Origin: Microbaculum marinum
GTDB lineage: Bacteria > Pseudomonadota > Alphaproteobacteria > Rhizobiales > Tepidamorphaceae
DNA: 64,000 bases
Strand: one strand, 5' to 3'
NCBI RefSeq assembly: GCF_042646165.1
Contig: NZ_JBHRTC010000018.1
Made by a program: the position numbers and the translations under genes. Numbering within the stretch: the stretch's first letter is position 1; every line of letters begins with the position of its first letter. The notes beneath the pieces were generated by a model. That model was not told the DNA's origin. It was given only the letters and a program-made list of their open reading frames with translations, and did no database searches. Below are positions 42,146-51,046 of this stretch, one piece after another.

Positions 42146-44472
42146 TGGCAGCCGGTCGCCGGCCCGCAGGTGGACGGACCAGGGACAAGGCTACGCTGCC
42201 CAGCCGTGAGGCGATACTCGAATTCCTGCGGGAGCATCCCGGCAAGGCGGGCAAACGCGAGATCGCTCAGGCCTTCGGCATCAAGTCCAATGACAAGATC
42301 GCCCTGAAACGGCTGCTCCGCGAAATGGCTGATGAAGGCCTGATCGAGGGGCGGCGGAAGGGGATCAAGCGTGCGGGACACCTCGCCCCGGTCGAGGAAC
42401 TGGAAATCACCGGCCGCGACCGCGACGGTGAATTGATCGCAAGTCCCACCGATTGGGACGATGAAGCGCACGGCGCTGCCCCGATCATCTCGATCGTTGC
42501 CGAAAGAAACAGAAAGTCGCGCGTTCCCGCCCCCGGCATCGGCGACCGGGTAATGGTGCGCATCAGGCAGATCGAGGGGGAAGACGGCGGGTTCCTTCAC
42601 GAAGGTCGTGTCGTTCGCGTGCTGGACCGCAAGCCGCGAACGGTCATAGGCGTGTTCGAACCGCAGTCCGGCGGCGGCGGCGTAATCCATTCCGTCGACA
42701 AGAAGGATCGCCGGGACCTGGTTGTGGCTCCAGGCGATGCGGGAGACGCGAAACGCGGCGACCTGGTCGCGGTGGAAGTGAAGCGGGGGACACGCTCCGG
42801 CCCGTCCCACGCGATCATCCGCGACATCGTCGGCGACATGAGAGGCGAGAAGGCCGTCAGCCTGATCGCGATCCTCACGCATGGCATCCCGCATGAATTT
42901 CCCGAAGCGGCCATTGAGGAGGCGAATGCCGCCAAGCCCGCTCCGCTGAAAGGCCGCGAGGACCTGCGCAAGCTGCCGCTGATCACCATAGATCCGCCGG
43001 ACGCGAAGGACCACGACGATGCGGTGCATGCCGCTCCCGACACAGATCAGGACAATCCCGGCGGTTTCGTCATCACCGTCGCGATCGCCGATGTCGCCTG
43101 GTATGTCCGCCCGGGAAGCCCGCTCGACCGATCGGCGCGCGAACGCGGCAACTCCGCCTACTTTCCCGACCGGGTCGTGCCGATGCTGCCCGAGCGGCTT
43201 TCGGCGGACCTCTGTTCCCTGAAGGCGGGACAGGACCGGCCTGCCATCGTGGCGGAGATCATCGTTGGCCCGGACGGGCGGATGCGCCGGCACCGGTTCG
43301 CCCGGGCGATGATCAAGGTCGCGGCGAATCTCAGCTATGCCCAGGCGCAGGCGGCCATAGACGGGCGGCCGGACGACATGTCCGGGCCGCTGGCGGAGAC
43401 AGTTCTCGAGCCGCTGTGGGACGCATACGCTGCCGTCGCCAGGGCGCGGGACGCGCGCGAACCTCTCGAACTCGACATCCCGGAGCGCAAGCTGGTTCTC
43501 GACAAGAACGGCCGGGTGGAACGGGTTTACGTTCCCGAGAGGCTCGATAGCCACCGCCTCATCGAGGCGTTCATGATACTGGCGAACGTCGCTGCTGCCG
43601 AGGCACTGGAAAATCGTCACACTCCCCTGCTCTACCGCGTGCATGACTCACCCTCTCCGGAAAAGCTCGCTGCGCTGGCCGACTTCCTCACGTCCATCGA
43701 TCTGAAGCTGCCGAAGGCCGGTGTTCTCCTGCCCCACCATTTCAACGGCATTCTCGAGCGCGTCTCCGGCAGCGAGCACGAGCGGCTGGTCAACGAAGTG
43801 GTGCTGCGCAGCCAGGCACAGGCGGAGTACTCGGCGGAGAACTACGGCCATTTTGGCCTCAACCTGCGCCGCTACGCGCATTTCACCTCGCCGATCCGCC
43901 GCTATTCGGACCTGATCGTCCACAGGGCCCTCGTCCGTGCATTCGATCTGGGCAAGGACGGGCTGACCGACGCCGAAATCGGCGAACTCGACGAAATCGC
44001 CGCGCATATCTCCGCGACCGAACGCCGCGCCATGGCAGCCGAGCGGGAAACCGTGGACCGTCTGACGGCGAATTTCCTCGCCGACCGTATCGGAGCGGTG
44101 TTCGAAGGACGCATCACCGGCGTCACCCGCTCCGGCCTCTTTGTCAGGCTTGAGGAAACCGGCGCGGACGGCTTCATTCCGGCGGGCACGATCGGCGCGG
44201 ACTATTACCGTTACGACGAGGGCGGTCAGCGAATGGTGGGCGACAAGACCGGTGAGTCCTTCACGCTCGGCGATCAGGTCGAGGTGAAACTCGTCGAGGC
44301 CGTACCGCTTGCCGGCGCCCTGAGGTTTGAGATCGTCAGTGAGGGTCGCTATGTAAGTGCGAAGGCCGGCAGCCGCCGCACTGCACGGCGCGGCGGTGCG
44401 CGTGGCAGGGATTCCGGTCGTGCGCCCCCGGGCAAAGGCAGCAAGGGCCGCGGCACCAAGAAACGTCGATAG
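42145..44472 (+). CDS. rnr: Ribonuclease R
   Basis: Processive 3'-5' exoribonuclease that degrades structured RNA. It has 775 residues: an N-terminal winged-helix domain, cold-shock domains, then the RNB catalytic core with the acidic motif ITIDPPDAKDHDDAV near residue 280, and HFTSPIRRYSDLIVHR. An S1 domain (GRITGVTRSGLFVRLEETGADGFI) follows, and the tail is Arg/Lys/Gly-rich. The ATG shares a base with the topA stop. The topA-rnr pairing is conserved in Rhizobiales. Confidence 0.96.
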   Translation: MAAGRRPAGGRTRDKATLPSREAILEFLREHPGKAGKREIAQAFGIKSNDKIALKRLLREMADEGLIEGRRKGIKRAGHLAPVEELEITGRDRDGELIASPTDWDDEAHGAAPIISIVAERNRKSRVPAPGIGDRVMVRIRQIEGEDGGFLHEGRVVRVLDRKPRTVIGVFEPQSGGGGVIHSVDKKDRRDLVVAPGDAGDAKRGDLVAVEVKRGTRSGPSHAIIRDIVGDMRGEKAVSLIAILTHGIPHEFPEAAIEEANAAKPAPLKGREDLRKLPLITIDPPDAKDHDDAVHAAPDTDQDNPGGFVITVAIADVAWYVRPGSPLDRSARERGNSAYFPDRVVPMLPERLSADLCSLKAGQDRPAIVAEIIVGPDGRMRRHRFARAMIKVAANLSYAQAQAAIDGRPDDMSGPLAETVLEPLWDAYAAVARARDAREPLELDIPERKLVLDKNGRVERVYVPERLDSHRLIEAFMILANVAAAEALENRHTPLLYRVHDSPSPEKLAALADFLTSIDLKLPKAGVLLPHHFNGILERVSGSEHERLVNEVVLRSQAQAEYSAENYGHFGLNLRRYAHFTSPIRRYSDLIVHRALVRAFDLGKDGLTDAEIGELDEIAAHISATERRAMAAERETVDRLTANFLADRIGAVFEGRITGVTRSGLFVRLEETGADGFIPAGTIGADYYRYDEGGQRMVGDKTGESFTLGDQVEVKLVEAVPLAGALRFEIVSEGRYVSAKAGSRRTARRGGARGRDSGRAPPGKGSKGRGTKKRR

Positions 44473-44479
44473 GACCACG

Positions 44480-44956
44480 ATGACCGATTCCCAATCCATG
44501 CGATGGCACGAGGGCCAGATGGCGCTTGAACCTCGCAACGTCAGCGAAGCGATGCTGCGAGGACTGACGCTGCGCTGCCCGTCCTGCGGACAGGGCAAGC
44601 TCTATCGGGGCTATCTCAAGGTCGTCGATTCCTGCCCGTCCTGCGGACAGGAGATGCACCATCATCGAGCCGACGACGCGCCTCCCTATTTCACCATCGT
44701 CATTGTCGGCCACATCGTGGTGCCGGTGGTGCTTGTCATCGAGCGCATGTTCGCGCCCGCGCTTTGGCTGCAGGCGGTCGGTTGGACGGCGATCATCGTG
44801 GCGATGTGCATGATCCTGTTGCCGAGCGTGAAAGGTGCGCTGGTTGGTCTGCAATGGGCCAATTACATGCACGGCTTCGACCCCCGCTCGGACGGCCGAG
44901 AGGATTGGGACGGCCTCGATCCCGAACGCTATGCCCCGGCCAAACTCGAGACATGA
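44480..44956 (+). CDS. DUF983 domain-containing membrane protein
   Basis: A 158-residue protein of the DUF983 family, function unknown. It has two CxxC pairs (CPSCGQG and CPSCGQE, about residues 35-60) that probably bind a metal on the cytoplasmic side. Two predicted membrane helices follow (about 75-97 and 102-122), then a short Asp/Arg-rich tail. It starts seven bases after rnr and overlaps the NUDIX gene by ATGA, so it is part of the topA-rnr transcript. Confidence 0.88.
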   Translation: MTDSQSMRWHEGQMALEPRNVSEAMLRGLTLRCPSCGQGKLYRGYLKVVDSCPSCGQEMHHHRADDAPPYFTIVIVGHIVVPVVLVIERMFAPALWLQAVGWTAIIVAMCMILLPSVKGALVGLQWANYMHGFDPRSDGREDWDGLDPERYAPAKLET

Positions 44957-45690
44957 CGAAAGAGATACCGCTCGTCGGTGAGGCGGAGAAACGCCTCCGG
45001 TATCCCAATCTCAAACCGGCCGATTCAGCTTCCATAGTAATTCTGGACCGAAGGAAGGGCGTGCCTCACGTGCTGATGGGGCAACGCAGCAATGCGCACG
45101 TCTTTTATCCCGGAGCCTTTGTCTTTCCCGGCGGCCGGGTCGATCCGGACGATGCCAGCGCACCGGCAGCGGCGGAGCCCAGCGAGGACGCGATCGCCCG
45201 CCTGAAGGCGAAGATGCGCGGCAGGCCAAGCAACAGGCGGGCGCGAGCGATCGCGCTTGCCGGCATCCGGGAGGCATTCGAGGAGGCGGGCCTGCTGATC
45301 GGCAGACCGGCGCCCGCCCCTGAAAGCGCCCCGGAGGACTGGCAGGGCTTCATCGCACACGGACTGCTGCCGGATCCTTCGTCGCTCGTCTACTTCATGC
45401 GGGCGATCACGCCACCGCGCCGGCCCAGGCGGTTCGACAATCGGTTCTTCGCCATCGACGCCTCCGCGATCGCACTCGACCTTCCCAGGGATCAGCGCCC
45501 CAGCGACGAACTCGGCGACCTCGTCTGGGTGCCGCTCTCGGACGTGAAGTCGCTCAGGCTTCCCAACATCACGAAGGTCGCGATGGAAGAGTTGCAGGCG
45601 CACCTCGATACGGCTGGGGGACTCGCCGCCGACCTGCCGGTCCCCTACTATTACGCGGTCGGAAGCCGATTCCGCCGCGATCTCCTCTGA
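44953..45690 (+). CDS. NUDIX hydrolase (NUDT19-like)
   Basis: Probable pyrophosphohydrolase of a nucleotide or CoA derivative. It has 245 residues. The NUDIX box is split: GGRVDPDD near residue 60 and the REAFEEAGLLIG part near 108 are separated by an insertion of about 40 residues, a feature of the NUDT19/RP2-like branch known to act on CoA derivatives in eukaryotes. The C-terminal FAIDAS, LVWVPLSDV and PNITKVAMEEL segments agree with that branch. It overlaps the DUF983 gene by ATGA. Substrate is not established. Confidence 0.85.
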   Translation: MTKEIPLVGEAEKRLRYPNLKPADSASIVILDRRKGVPHVLMGQRSNAHVFYPGAFVFPGGRVDPDDASAPAAAEPSEDAIARLKAKMRGRPSNRRARAIALAGIREAFEEAGLLIGRPAPAPESAPEDWQGFIAHGLLPDPSSLVYFMRAITPPRRPRRFDNRFFAIDASAIALDLPRDQRPSDELGDLVWVPLSDVKSLRLPNITKVAMEELQAHLDTAGGLAADLPVPYYYAVGSRFRRDLL

Positions 45691-45734
45691 CAAGATCGGA
45701 CCGACGGCCTTCCCGCCAAGGATGATGTCGTATC

Positions 45735-46943
45735 GTGGTTCAGCATTCGGTCGACAGATCGGAGACGCAATCGGCGTCGGCCGCCGCCGGGCGCCTGCGC
45801 TCGATCATTGCGGCGATCGCCTGCATTTCCGTCGTCGGCTTTTCGCTGAGCCTTACGTTGCCGCTTCTCTCGCTGATGCTGGAGGCGCGGGGCATCTCCG
45901 ACACATGGATCGGGATCAACACGGCATTCGCTGGCTTCGCCGCACTTGTCATTTCCCCGATGACGACCGCACTGGTCCGACAGTTCGGAACCACGCGGCT
46001 CATCTATCTGTCGATCCTCGCAGGCTGCGTCTCGCTCCTGCTGTTGTCGCCGGCGCCGTTCTGGCTCTGGTTTCCGCTCCGCTTCATTCTTACCGCAGCG
46101 ATCACCGTACTGTTCGTGACCAGTGAATTCTGGATCAACGCCACCGCCCCCGATCACAGGCGGGGATTCATCATGGGCATCTATGCGTCGGTCCTGTCGA
46201 TCGGGTTTGCACTGGGACCTGCCGTCCTCGCGGTGTTCGGGAGCGACAGCCCGATCCCCTTCATCATCGCAATCGGTGCCCTTCTGGCTGCCGCCGTTCC
46301 GGTCACCATGGCCGGCGGCTTCGTACCGAAAGTGGAAGGACGCGCCAGACACAGGCTCGTTGCGCTTCTTTTCATGGCGCCGGCCGCGACACTTGCGGCC
46401 TTCGTCTACGGGTCCGGCGAGTCAACCATGTTCGCCTTCATGGCGTTGTGGGGGATCCGCGGTGGCATGGGCGAGACGCAGGCGGCACTCCTGATTACCA
46501 TGGCCGGACTCGGCAACGTCGTTTCCCAGATACCTCTCGGGCTGATTGCCGACCGGACGAACCGGACACTGGCCATGGCCGTCTGCGCAGCCCTTGGTTT
46601 CGTCGGGGCCGCGCTGCTGCCGTTCACGATCGACACGCCCTGGCTGATCTTTTCCATCATCTTCGTGTGGGGCGGCATATCGGCCGGCCTCTACACCATT
46701 GGCCTGACGCAGCTCGGGGCCCGGTTTACAGGTGCCGACCTGGCGGCCGCCAACGGCCTCTTCGTCATGCTCTACGCACTGGGAATGATCATCGGTCCGC
46801 CGATCGCCGGGGTTGCGATGGACGCCTGGCCGGGCTTCGGCATGCCGATGGCCATAGCTCTGTTCTTCGGCCTCTATTCGGCGATGGCCTTCATCCGATG
46901 GATGACGAAGGGCGAACCGCTGATTTCGCCGCCGCAATCTTGA
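45735..46943 (+). CDS. MFS transporter
   Basis: A 402-residue major facilitator permease with 12 predicted helices. The GTG start follows AAGGATG at a workable distance. The loop after helix 2 and the ADRTNRTLAMA motif between helices 8 and 9 are MFS-like. The YcaD-like layout (LPLLSLMLEARGISDTWIGINTAFAG near the start) suggests a sugar- or drug-type exporter, but the substrate cannot be inferred. The gene keeps its expected place between the NUDIX gene and rpmG. Confidence 0.88.
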   Translation: MVQHSVDRSETQSASAAAGRLRSIIAAIACISVVGFSLSLTLPLLSLMLEARGISDTWIGINTAFAGFAALVISPMTTALVRQFGTTRLIYLSILAGCVSLLLLSPAPFWLWFPLRFILTAAITVLFVTSEFWINATAPDHRRGFIMGIYASVLSIGFALGPAVLAVFGSDSPIPFIIAIGALLAAAVPVTMAGGFVPKVEGRARHRLVALLFMAPAATLAAFVYGSGESTMFAFMALWGIRGGMGETQAALLITMAGLGNVVSQIPLGLIADRTNRTLAMAVCAALGFVGAALLPFTIDTPWLIFSIIFVWGGISAGLYTIGLTQLGARFTGADLAAANGLFVMLYALGMIIGPPIAGVAMDAWPGFGMPMAIALFFGLYSAMAFIRWMTKGEPLISPPQS

Positions 46944-47038
46944 CTTTTGACCGCCGGGGCGTAGGTTGCCGCACGAAATACATTCCCGCTCCCGCACCAT
47001 TGCGGTGGACGACGGGTTCCACAACGAGGACAATGCAG

Positions 47039-47206
47039 ATGGCCAAGCCGACAACGGTCAAGATCCGGCTCGTGAGCACCGCCGACACGGGCTACTTCTA
47101 CGTGACCAAGAAGAATACCCGGACGATGACGGAAAAGATGTCCGTGAAGAAGTACGATCCGGTCGTGCGCAAGCACGTCGAGTTCAAGGAAGCCAAGATC
47201 AAATAG
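47039..47206 (+). CDS. rpmG: 50S ribosomal protein L33
   Basis: A 55-residue large-subunit protein. The ATG at 47039 opens MAKPTTVKIRLVSTADTG; an ATG two codons earlier is in frame but unlike the family. AACGAGGA lies nine bases upstream. The protein has no CxxC pairs, so it is the zinc-free form of L33. A textbook terminator follows 27 bp later. Confidence 0.97.
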   Translation: MAKPTTVKIRLVSTADTGYFYVTKKNTRTMTEKMSVKKYDPVVRKHVEFKEAKIK

Positions 47207-47232
47207 CCGCAAATCGGATTGCTGCGACTTGC

Positions 47233-47262
47233 AAAGGCACCGTCCAGGACGGTGCCTTTTTT
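47233..47262 (+). terminator. Intrinsic terminator of rpmG
   Basis: AAAGGCACCGT (47233-47243) pairs with ACGGTGCCTTT (47249-47259) around a five-base loop, and a run of six T ends at 47262. This is the clearest intrinsic terminator in the window. Confidence 0.92.
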
Positions 47263-47306
47263 GGTATGATCGCCTCAACAATGACAATCACGATGAGGAG
47301 CGCGCC

Positions 47307-48794
47307 ATGAATGCCCCGATAGTGACCGACACGCTCAGGTCCGTCCGGATCCCCAACCAGGCGATCATCGGCGGAGGGCTGAGGGATGCCGCGTCCGGCA
47401 AGACCTTCGACTGCGTCAGCCCGATCGACGGTACCGTGCTCGCGCAGGTCGCAGCCTGCGACGTGGAGGACGTTGACCGCGCCGTGAAGGCGGCCCGACG
47501 CGTCTTCGACAGCGGCGAATGGTCGATGGCGACCCCGCGCAAGCGCAAGGCGGTGATGAAGGCCTTCGTCAAGCTCCTCCAGGACCATGCCGAAGAGCTG
47601 GCGATGCTAGAGACGCTGGATGTCGGCAAGCCGATCTCGAATTCCCGATCCGTCGACATACCGGGCTCCATCAGCTGCATCGAGTGGTACGCCGAGGCAA
47701 TCGACAAGGTCTACGACGAACTGGCGCCGACGGGTCCCAAAGCCGTTGGCATGATCACCCGCGAGCCGCTGGGCGTCGTCGGCCTCGTCGTTCCCTGGAA
47801 CTATCCGCTGCTGATGGCCTCGTGGAAACTCGGACCGGCGCTGGCGGCGGGGAACAGCGTCATACTCAAACCGGCCGAGCAGTCGCCATTGACCGCAATC
47901 CGGATAGGCGAGCTGGCGCTGGAGGCAGGCTTCCCCGAAGGCGTCGTTCAGGTCTTGCCGGGCTTCGGGGAGACGGCCGGCCAGGCGCTCGGCCGGCACA
48001 TGGACGTCGACATGATCGCCTTCACCGGATCGACGGAGGTCGGCAAGTACTTCCTGAGGTACTCCGGCGAGTCAAACATGAAGCACGTCAGCCTCGAGTG
48101 CGGCGGAAAGAAGCCGAACGTGGTGTTCGCGGATGCGATCGATCTGGACGAGATCGCCAAGCAGACCGCCGTCGGCGTCTTCTACAACGCCGGCCAGACC
48201 TGCACGGCGGCGACGCGTCTGATCGTGCAGGAAGGCGTGCACGACGCCCTGATGGAGAAGATCAAGGCCCTGGGAACACAATGGCAGCCCGGCAATCCGC
48301 TGGACGAGAAGACCGCCATGGGACCCGTGGTCGACCGGACCCAACTCGATCGCGTGCTTGGCTACATCGAGACCGGCCGCGGGGAAGGTGCCGAACTCGC
48401 ATTCGGCGGCAGCCGTGCACTCGAGGAGACCGGCGGCGTCTACGTCGAGCCGACCATCTTCGACCGTGTCGACAACAAGATGCGCATCGCCCAGGAAGAG
48501 ATCTTTGGGCCGGTCCTGTCCACCATCACGTTCAAGGACGAGGACGAGGCGCTGCGGATCGCCAACGATTCGATGTACGGGCTCGCCGCCGCGGTATGGA
48601 CGCGCGACATCAACAGGGCGCACCGGCTTGCGCGTTCGATCAAGTGCGGCCTCGTGGCGATCAACGACGTTGACGGGGGCGACATCACGACGCCCTTCGG
48701 CGGATACAAGCAGTCCGGCATCGGCCGCGACAAGTCGCTGCACGCCTACGACAAGTACTCTCAACTGAAGACGACCTGGATCGCGCTGAGCTGA
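47307..48794 (+). CDS. Aldehyde dehydrogenase (PuuC-like)
   Basis: NAD(P)-dependent aldehyde dehydrogenase, 495 residues. The ATG at 47307 is preceded by GAGGAG. The catalytic Cys is in NAGQTCTAAT, the general-base Glu in SLECGGKKPN, and the cofactor loop in FTGSTEVGKY. The overall pattern (VPWNYPLLMASWKLGPALAAGN, PFGGYKQSGIGRDKS) is closest to the gamma-glutamyl-gamma-aminobutyraldehyde and related amine-derived aldehyde dehydrogenases. It starts only 45 bp after the rpmG terminator, where TATGAT (47265-47270) could be a -10 box. It occupies the place between rpmG and divK where relatives carry pleD. Confidence 0.92.
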   Translation: MNAPIVTDTLRSVRIPNQAIIGGGLRDAASGKTFDCVSPIDGTVLAQVAACDVEDVDRAVKAARRVFDSGEWSMATPRKRKAVMKAFVKLLQDHAEELAMLETLDVGKPISNSRSVDIPGSISCIEWYAEAIDKVYDELAPTGPKAVGMITREPLGVVGLVVPWNYPLLMASWKLGPALAAGNSVILKPAEQSPLTAIRIGELALEAGFPEGVVQVLPGFGETAGQALGRHMDVDMIAFTGSTEVGKYFLRYSGESNMKHVSLECGGKKPNVVFADAIDLDEIAKQTAVGVFYNAGQTCTAATRLIVQEGVHDALMEKIKALGTQWQPGNPLDEKTAMGPVVDRTQLDRVLGYIETGRGEGAELAFGGSRALEETGGVYVEPTIFDRVDNKMRIAQEEIFGPVLSTITFKDEDEALRIANDSMYGLAAAVWTRDINRAHRLARSIKCGLVAINDVDGGDITTPFGGYKQSGIGRDKSLHAYDKYSQLKTTWIALS

Positions 48795-49201
48795 GCGCGG
48801 TCCCGGGAGTTGAGTATCGCTGGAAGCCGCGCGCATCTCGGCAATCGGTGGCCGGTCGGAGGCGGGTCATACGAGGAGGCCACTCTAACCGCACTCCGAC
48901 CGGCCTAACCCCACGGACCCAGGAGATGCGGCGGACCTGAGCATTCCGTAGGGTATTCGGTCGCTGTCCATGGAGTCGCCCTGCCTCGGGCCCCAACGGG
49001 ACAGGAATTAATCGGCCCAGAGGTTAGCCCCGCAGGCGAAAGAATCAATTTAATTTTACGAAAGGGAACGGCAATAGGCCATTAAGGTAAAGATGTCTCG
49101 GCGCCGATCGCTGAATCCGCGTCGAATTCGCCGATATCTATTAAGCCGCCTTATGCGGAGACAATCGGTCCGCGCACGGCGCTCGTATCGAGGGACTGCA
49201 A
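48795..49201. other. 407-bp convergent intergenic region between aldehyde dehydrogenase and divK
   Basis: No gene is supported. The left part is GC-rich and contains an 11-bp perfect inverted repeat (48850-48860 with 48895-48905). The right part, about 49000-49150, is distinctly AT-richer, with TTAA and AATTTAATTTTA stretches. Short open frames exist but lack codon structure or ribosome sites. I looked for and did not find a tRNA cloverleaf or a T-rich terminator. Confidence 0.6.
48850..48905. repeat. 11-bp perfect inverted repeat in the convergent gap
   Basis: GGCCGGTCGGA at 48850-48860 and TCCGACCGGCC at 48895-48905 pair exactly. Inside them GCGG (48862-48865) and CCGC (48889-48892) extend the stem after small internal mismatches. 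It could end transcription from the aldehyde dehydrogenase gene, divK or both, or belong to a small RNA. No T-run on either side. Confidence 0.45.
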
Positions 49202-49600
49202 TTATTTCGCCTGATCGTCCGCCTCGCCGTCGCCCAGGTAGTGCTTCACGGTTTCGACGAACTTGGCCACGGAGATCGGTTTGGAGATATAGGCTTCGCA
49301 GCCGCCCTTCCGGATGCGTTCCTCGTCGCCCTTCATGGCGAAGGCGGTGACCGCGATGACCGGAATCGACTGCAGTTCGTCGTCTTCCTTGATCCAGCGG
49401 GTGACGTCGAGGCCGGACACCTCGGGCAACTGGATGTCCATCAGGATGAGATCGGGGCGGTGTTCGCGCGCGAGTTTCATCGCCTCGGTGCCCTGCCGCG
49501 TCTGCACCGTCTCGTAGCCGTTGGCGACGAGCAGATCGTTGAAGAGCTTCATGTTGAGCTCGTTGTCTTCGACGATCAGTATCTTCTTCGCCATAGCCAT
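49202..49600 (-). CDS. divK: Single-domain response regulator DivK
   Basis: Cell-cycle response regulator that controls the DivJ/PleC kinases and, through DivL and CckA, CtrA activity. It is a single receiver domain of 132 residues with the acidic pocket EDNE at 11-14, phospho-acceptor Asp55 in LILMDIQLPE, and Lys107 in YISKPIS. The opening KKILIVEDNELNMKLFNDLL is typical of DivK. GGGGAC lies upstream of ATG 49600; ATG 49594 is equally in frame. The gene is divergent from the DUF3572 gene, with a GAATC site at 49697-49701 between them. No pleD follows it. Confidence 0.93.
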   Translation of the reverse strand: MAMAKKILIVEDNELNMKLFNDLLVANGYETVQTRQGTEAMKLAREHRPDLILMDIQLPEVSGLDVTRWIKEDDELQSIPVIAVTAFAMKGDEERIRKGGCEAYISKPISVAKFVETVKHYLGDGEADDQAK

Positions 49601-49731
49601 CGTGTCCCCGGACGCCTCGGGAGAATTCTCGGCCCGCATCCCGGTCTGTTGAACGCCGGTTTCGAAGTTGCCGCGAACCACGGTAACCTTAGAAGTGAAT
49701 CCTTACGCAAAAGCAAACCGGTCAAAGTCAC

Positions 49732-50013
49732 ATGACGTCTCTCTCCCACCGTGATGCAGCCGAGGCCCTGGCGCTCCAGGCCCTGTCGTTCCTTGCACGG
49801 GAGCCGGAGCGGATCGCACGATTTCTGGCCAATGCCGGAATCGGGCCGGAGCAGTTGCGGCAGGCCGCAGGCGAACCCGGCTTTCTCGGCGCGGTCCTGG
49901 ACCACCTGATGTCCGATGAGCCGCTGCTGCTGATGTTCTCCGAAGACGCCGGACTGAACCCGACCGCAGTGGCGGCGGCGCGGCGGGTTCTCATGGACGA
50001 TGCGGAGGGATAG
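49732..50013 (+). CDS. DUF3572 domain-containing protein
   Basis: A 93-residue protein of the DUF3572 family, unknown function and largely restricted to alphaproteobacteria. It is mostly helical: EALALQALSFLAREPERIARFLANAGIGPEQLR, then FLGAVLDHLMSDEPLLLMFSEDAGL. It has no cysteines or membrane segments. It is divergent from divK, the arrangement known from Rhizobium, and is followed 36 bp later by the ROK kinase. Confidence 0.88.
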   Translation: MTSLSHRDAAEALALQALSFLAREPERIARFLANAGIGPEQLRQAAGEPGFLGAVLDHLMSDEPLLLMFSEDAGLNPTAVAAARRVLMDDAEG

Positions 50014-50049
50014 AACATATGCCCCACTCCCCTCGCGCGACATCGAGGC

Positions 50050-50979
50050 ATGACCGATACCGAAACGCCCTTGCGGCTTGGAATTGATCTTGGCGGCACG
50101 AAGATCGCCGGGATTGCGTTCGATCGTTCCGATCGCATCCTCGCCGAGACCCGGCGCGATTCCCCGCGCAACGACTACGACGCGACGATCGCTGCGATCG
50201 TGGACACCATCGGTGAACTCGAGTCGCTGGCCGGCGCGCGCGGATCCATCGGGATCGGTATGCCGGGTTCGGTCTCGCCGGTTACCGGCTACGTGCAGAA
50301 TTCGAACTCCGTCTGGCTGAACGGCAAGCCTTTCGCCGAAGACACCCAGGCAGCTCTCGGACGGCCGGCGCGCTTCTGCAATGACGCCAACTGCTTCGTC
50401 CTTTCGGAAGCGACCGACGGTGCGGCCGCAGGCGCCAGAAGCGTGTTCGGCGTGATCATGGGCACAGGTTGCGGGGGCGGCATCGTCGTCAACGGGCAGA
50501 TCGTCGACGGGCCGAACGGCACCGGGGGCGAATGGGGCCACGTCCCGCTTCCGTGGGCGCAGCCGGACGAGCACCCCGGCCCGATGTGCTGGTGCGGGCG
50601 GCCGGGTTGCCTGGAGCCGTGGATCTCCGGCACCGGCCTGGAGCGCGACCATGAGGCAGCGACCGGCGAGGTCTTGAGCGCGCGCGATATTGCCGCGCGA
50701 GCAGCCGACGATCCTGGCTGCCAGGCAACGCTGGACCGCCACCAGTCCCGCCTCGCGCGCGCACTCGCCATGATCGTCAACATGATCGACCCGGAGGTGA
50801 TCGTCCTGGGCGGCGGTCTTTCGCAGCTCAGCCATCTCTACACGGGGCTGCCGGACGCGATGATGCCCTTCATCTTCGCAGATGCCCCCGTCAGGGCGGA
50901 TATCCGCCCGCCCCGCTTCGGCGACGCCAGCGGCGTGCGCGGCGCGGCCAGGTTGTGGAGCATCGGCGAACACCCCTGA
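50050..50979 (+). CDS. ROK family sugar kinase
   Basis: A 309-residue kinase of the ROK family, likely acting on glucose, fructose, mannose or N-acetylglucosamine. The ATP-binding opening is LGIDLGGTKIAGI near residue 10. The zinc-binding motif CWCGRPGCLE, with its upstream GEWGHVPLP histidine, is intact near residues 155-187. The residues after it (PWISGTGLERDHEAATGE) fit the MAK/NagK or fructokinase-like branch. GAGG precedes the ATG. There is no sugar transporter or regulator beside it. Confidence 0.88.
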   Translation: MTDTETPLRLGIDLGGTKIAGIAFDRSDRILAETRRDSPRNDYDATIAAIVDTIGELESLAGARGSIGIGMPGSVSPVTGYVQNSNSVWLNGKPFAEDTQAALGRPARFCNDANCFVLSEATDGAAAGARSVFGVIMGTGCGGGIVVNGQIVDGPNGTGGEWGHVPLPWAQPDEHPGPMCWCGRPGCLEPWISGTGLERDHEAATGEVLSARDIAARAADDPGCQATLDRHQSRLARALAMIVNMIDPEVIVLGGGLSQLSHLYTGLPDAMMPFIFADAPVRADIRPPRFGDASGVRGAARLWSIGEHP

Positions 50980-51046
50980 AAACGCTTGCGCAGATCGGGG
51001 CGTACGGCTCTATGATCACCTTCCGTTCCACCGGCCGAGAGACGGA

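Noticed and set aside
41986..43644. A 552-codon open frame on the minus strand across topA and rnr
   Set aside because: It is antisense to two certain genes; its length comes from GC-rich codon bias that removes stops, and it shows no motif.
48795..49201. A tRNA or other structured RNA gene in the largest gap
   Set aside because: No T-loop sequence, acceptor stem or CCA end could be assembled on either strand; only the inverted repeat remains.
49093..49350. An 85-codon plus-strand frame in the gap beside divK
   Set aside because: It is an Arg/Ser-rich translation without a ribosome site and runs into divK on the opposite strand.
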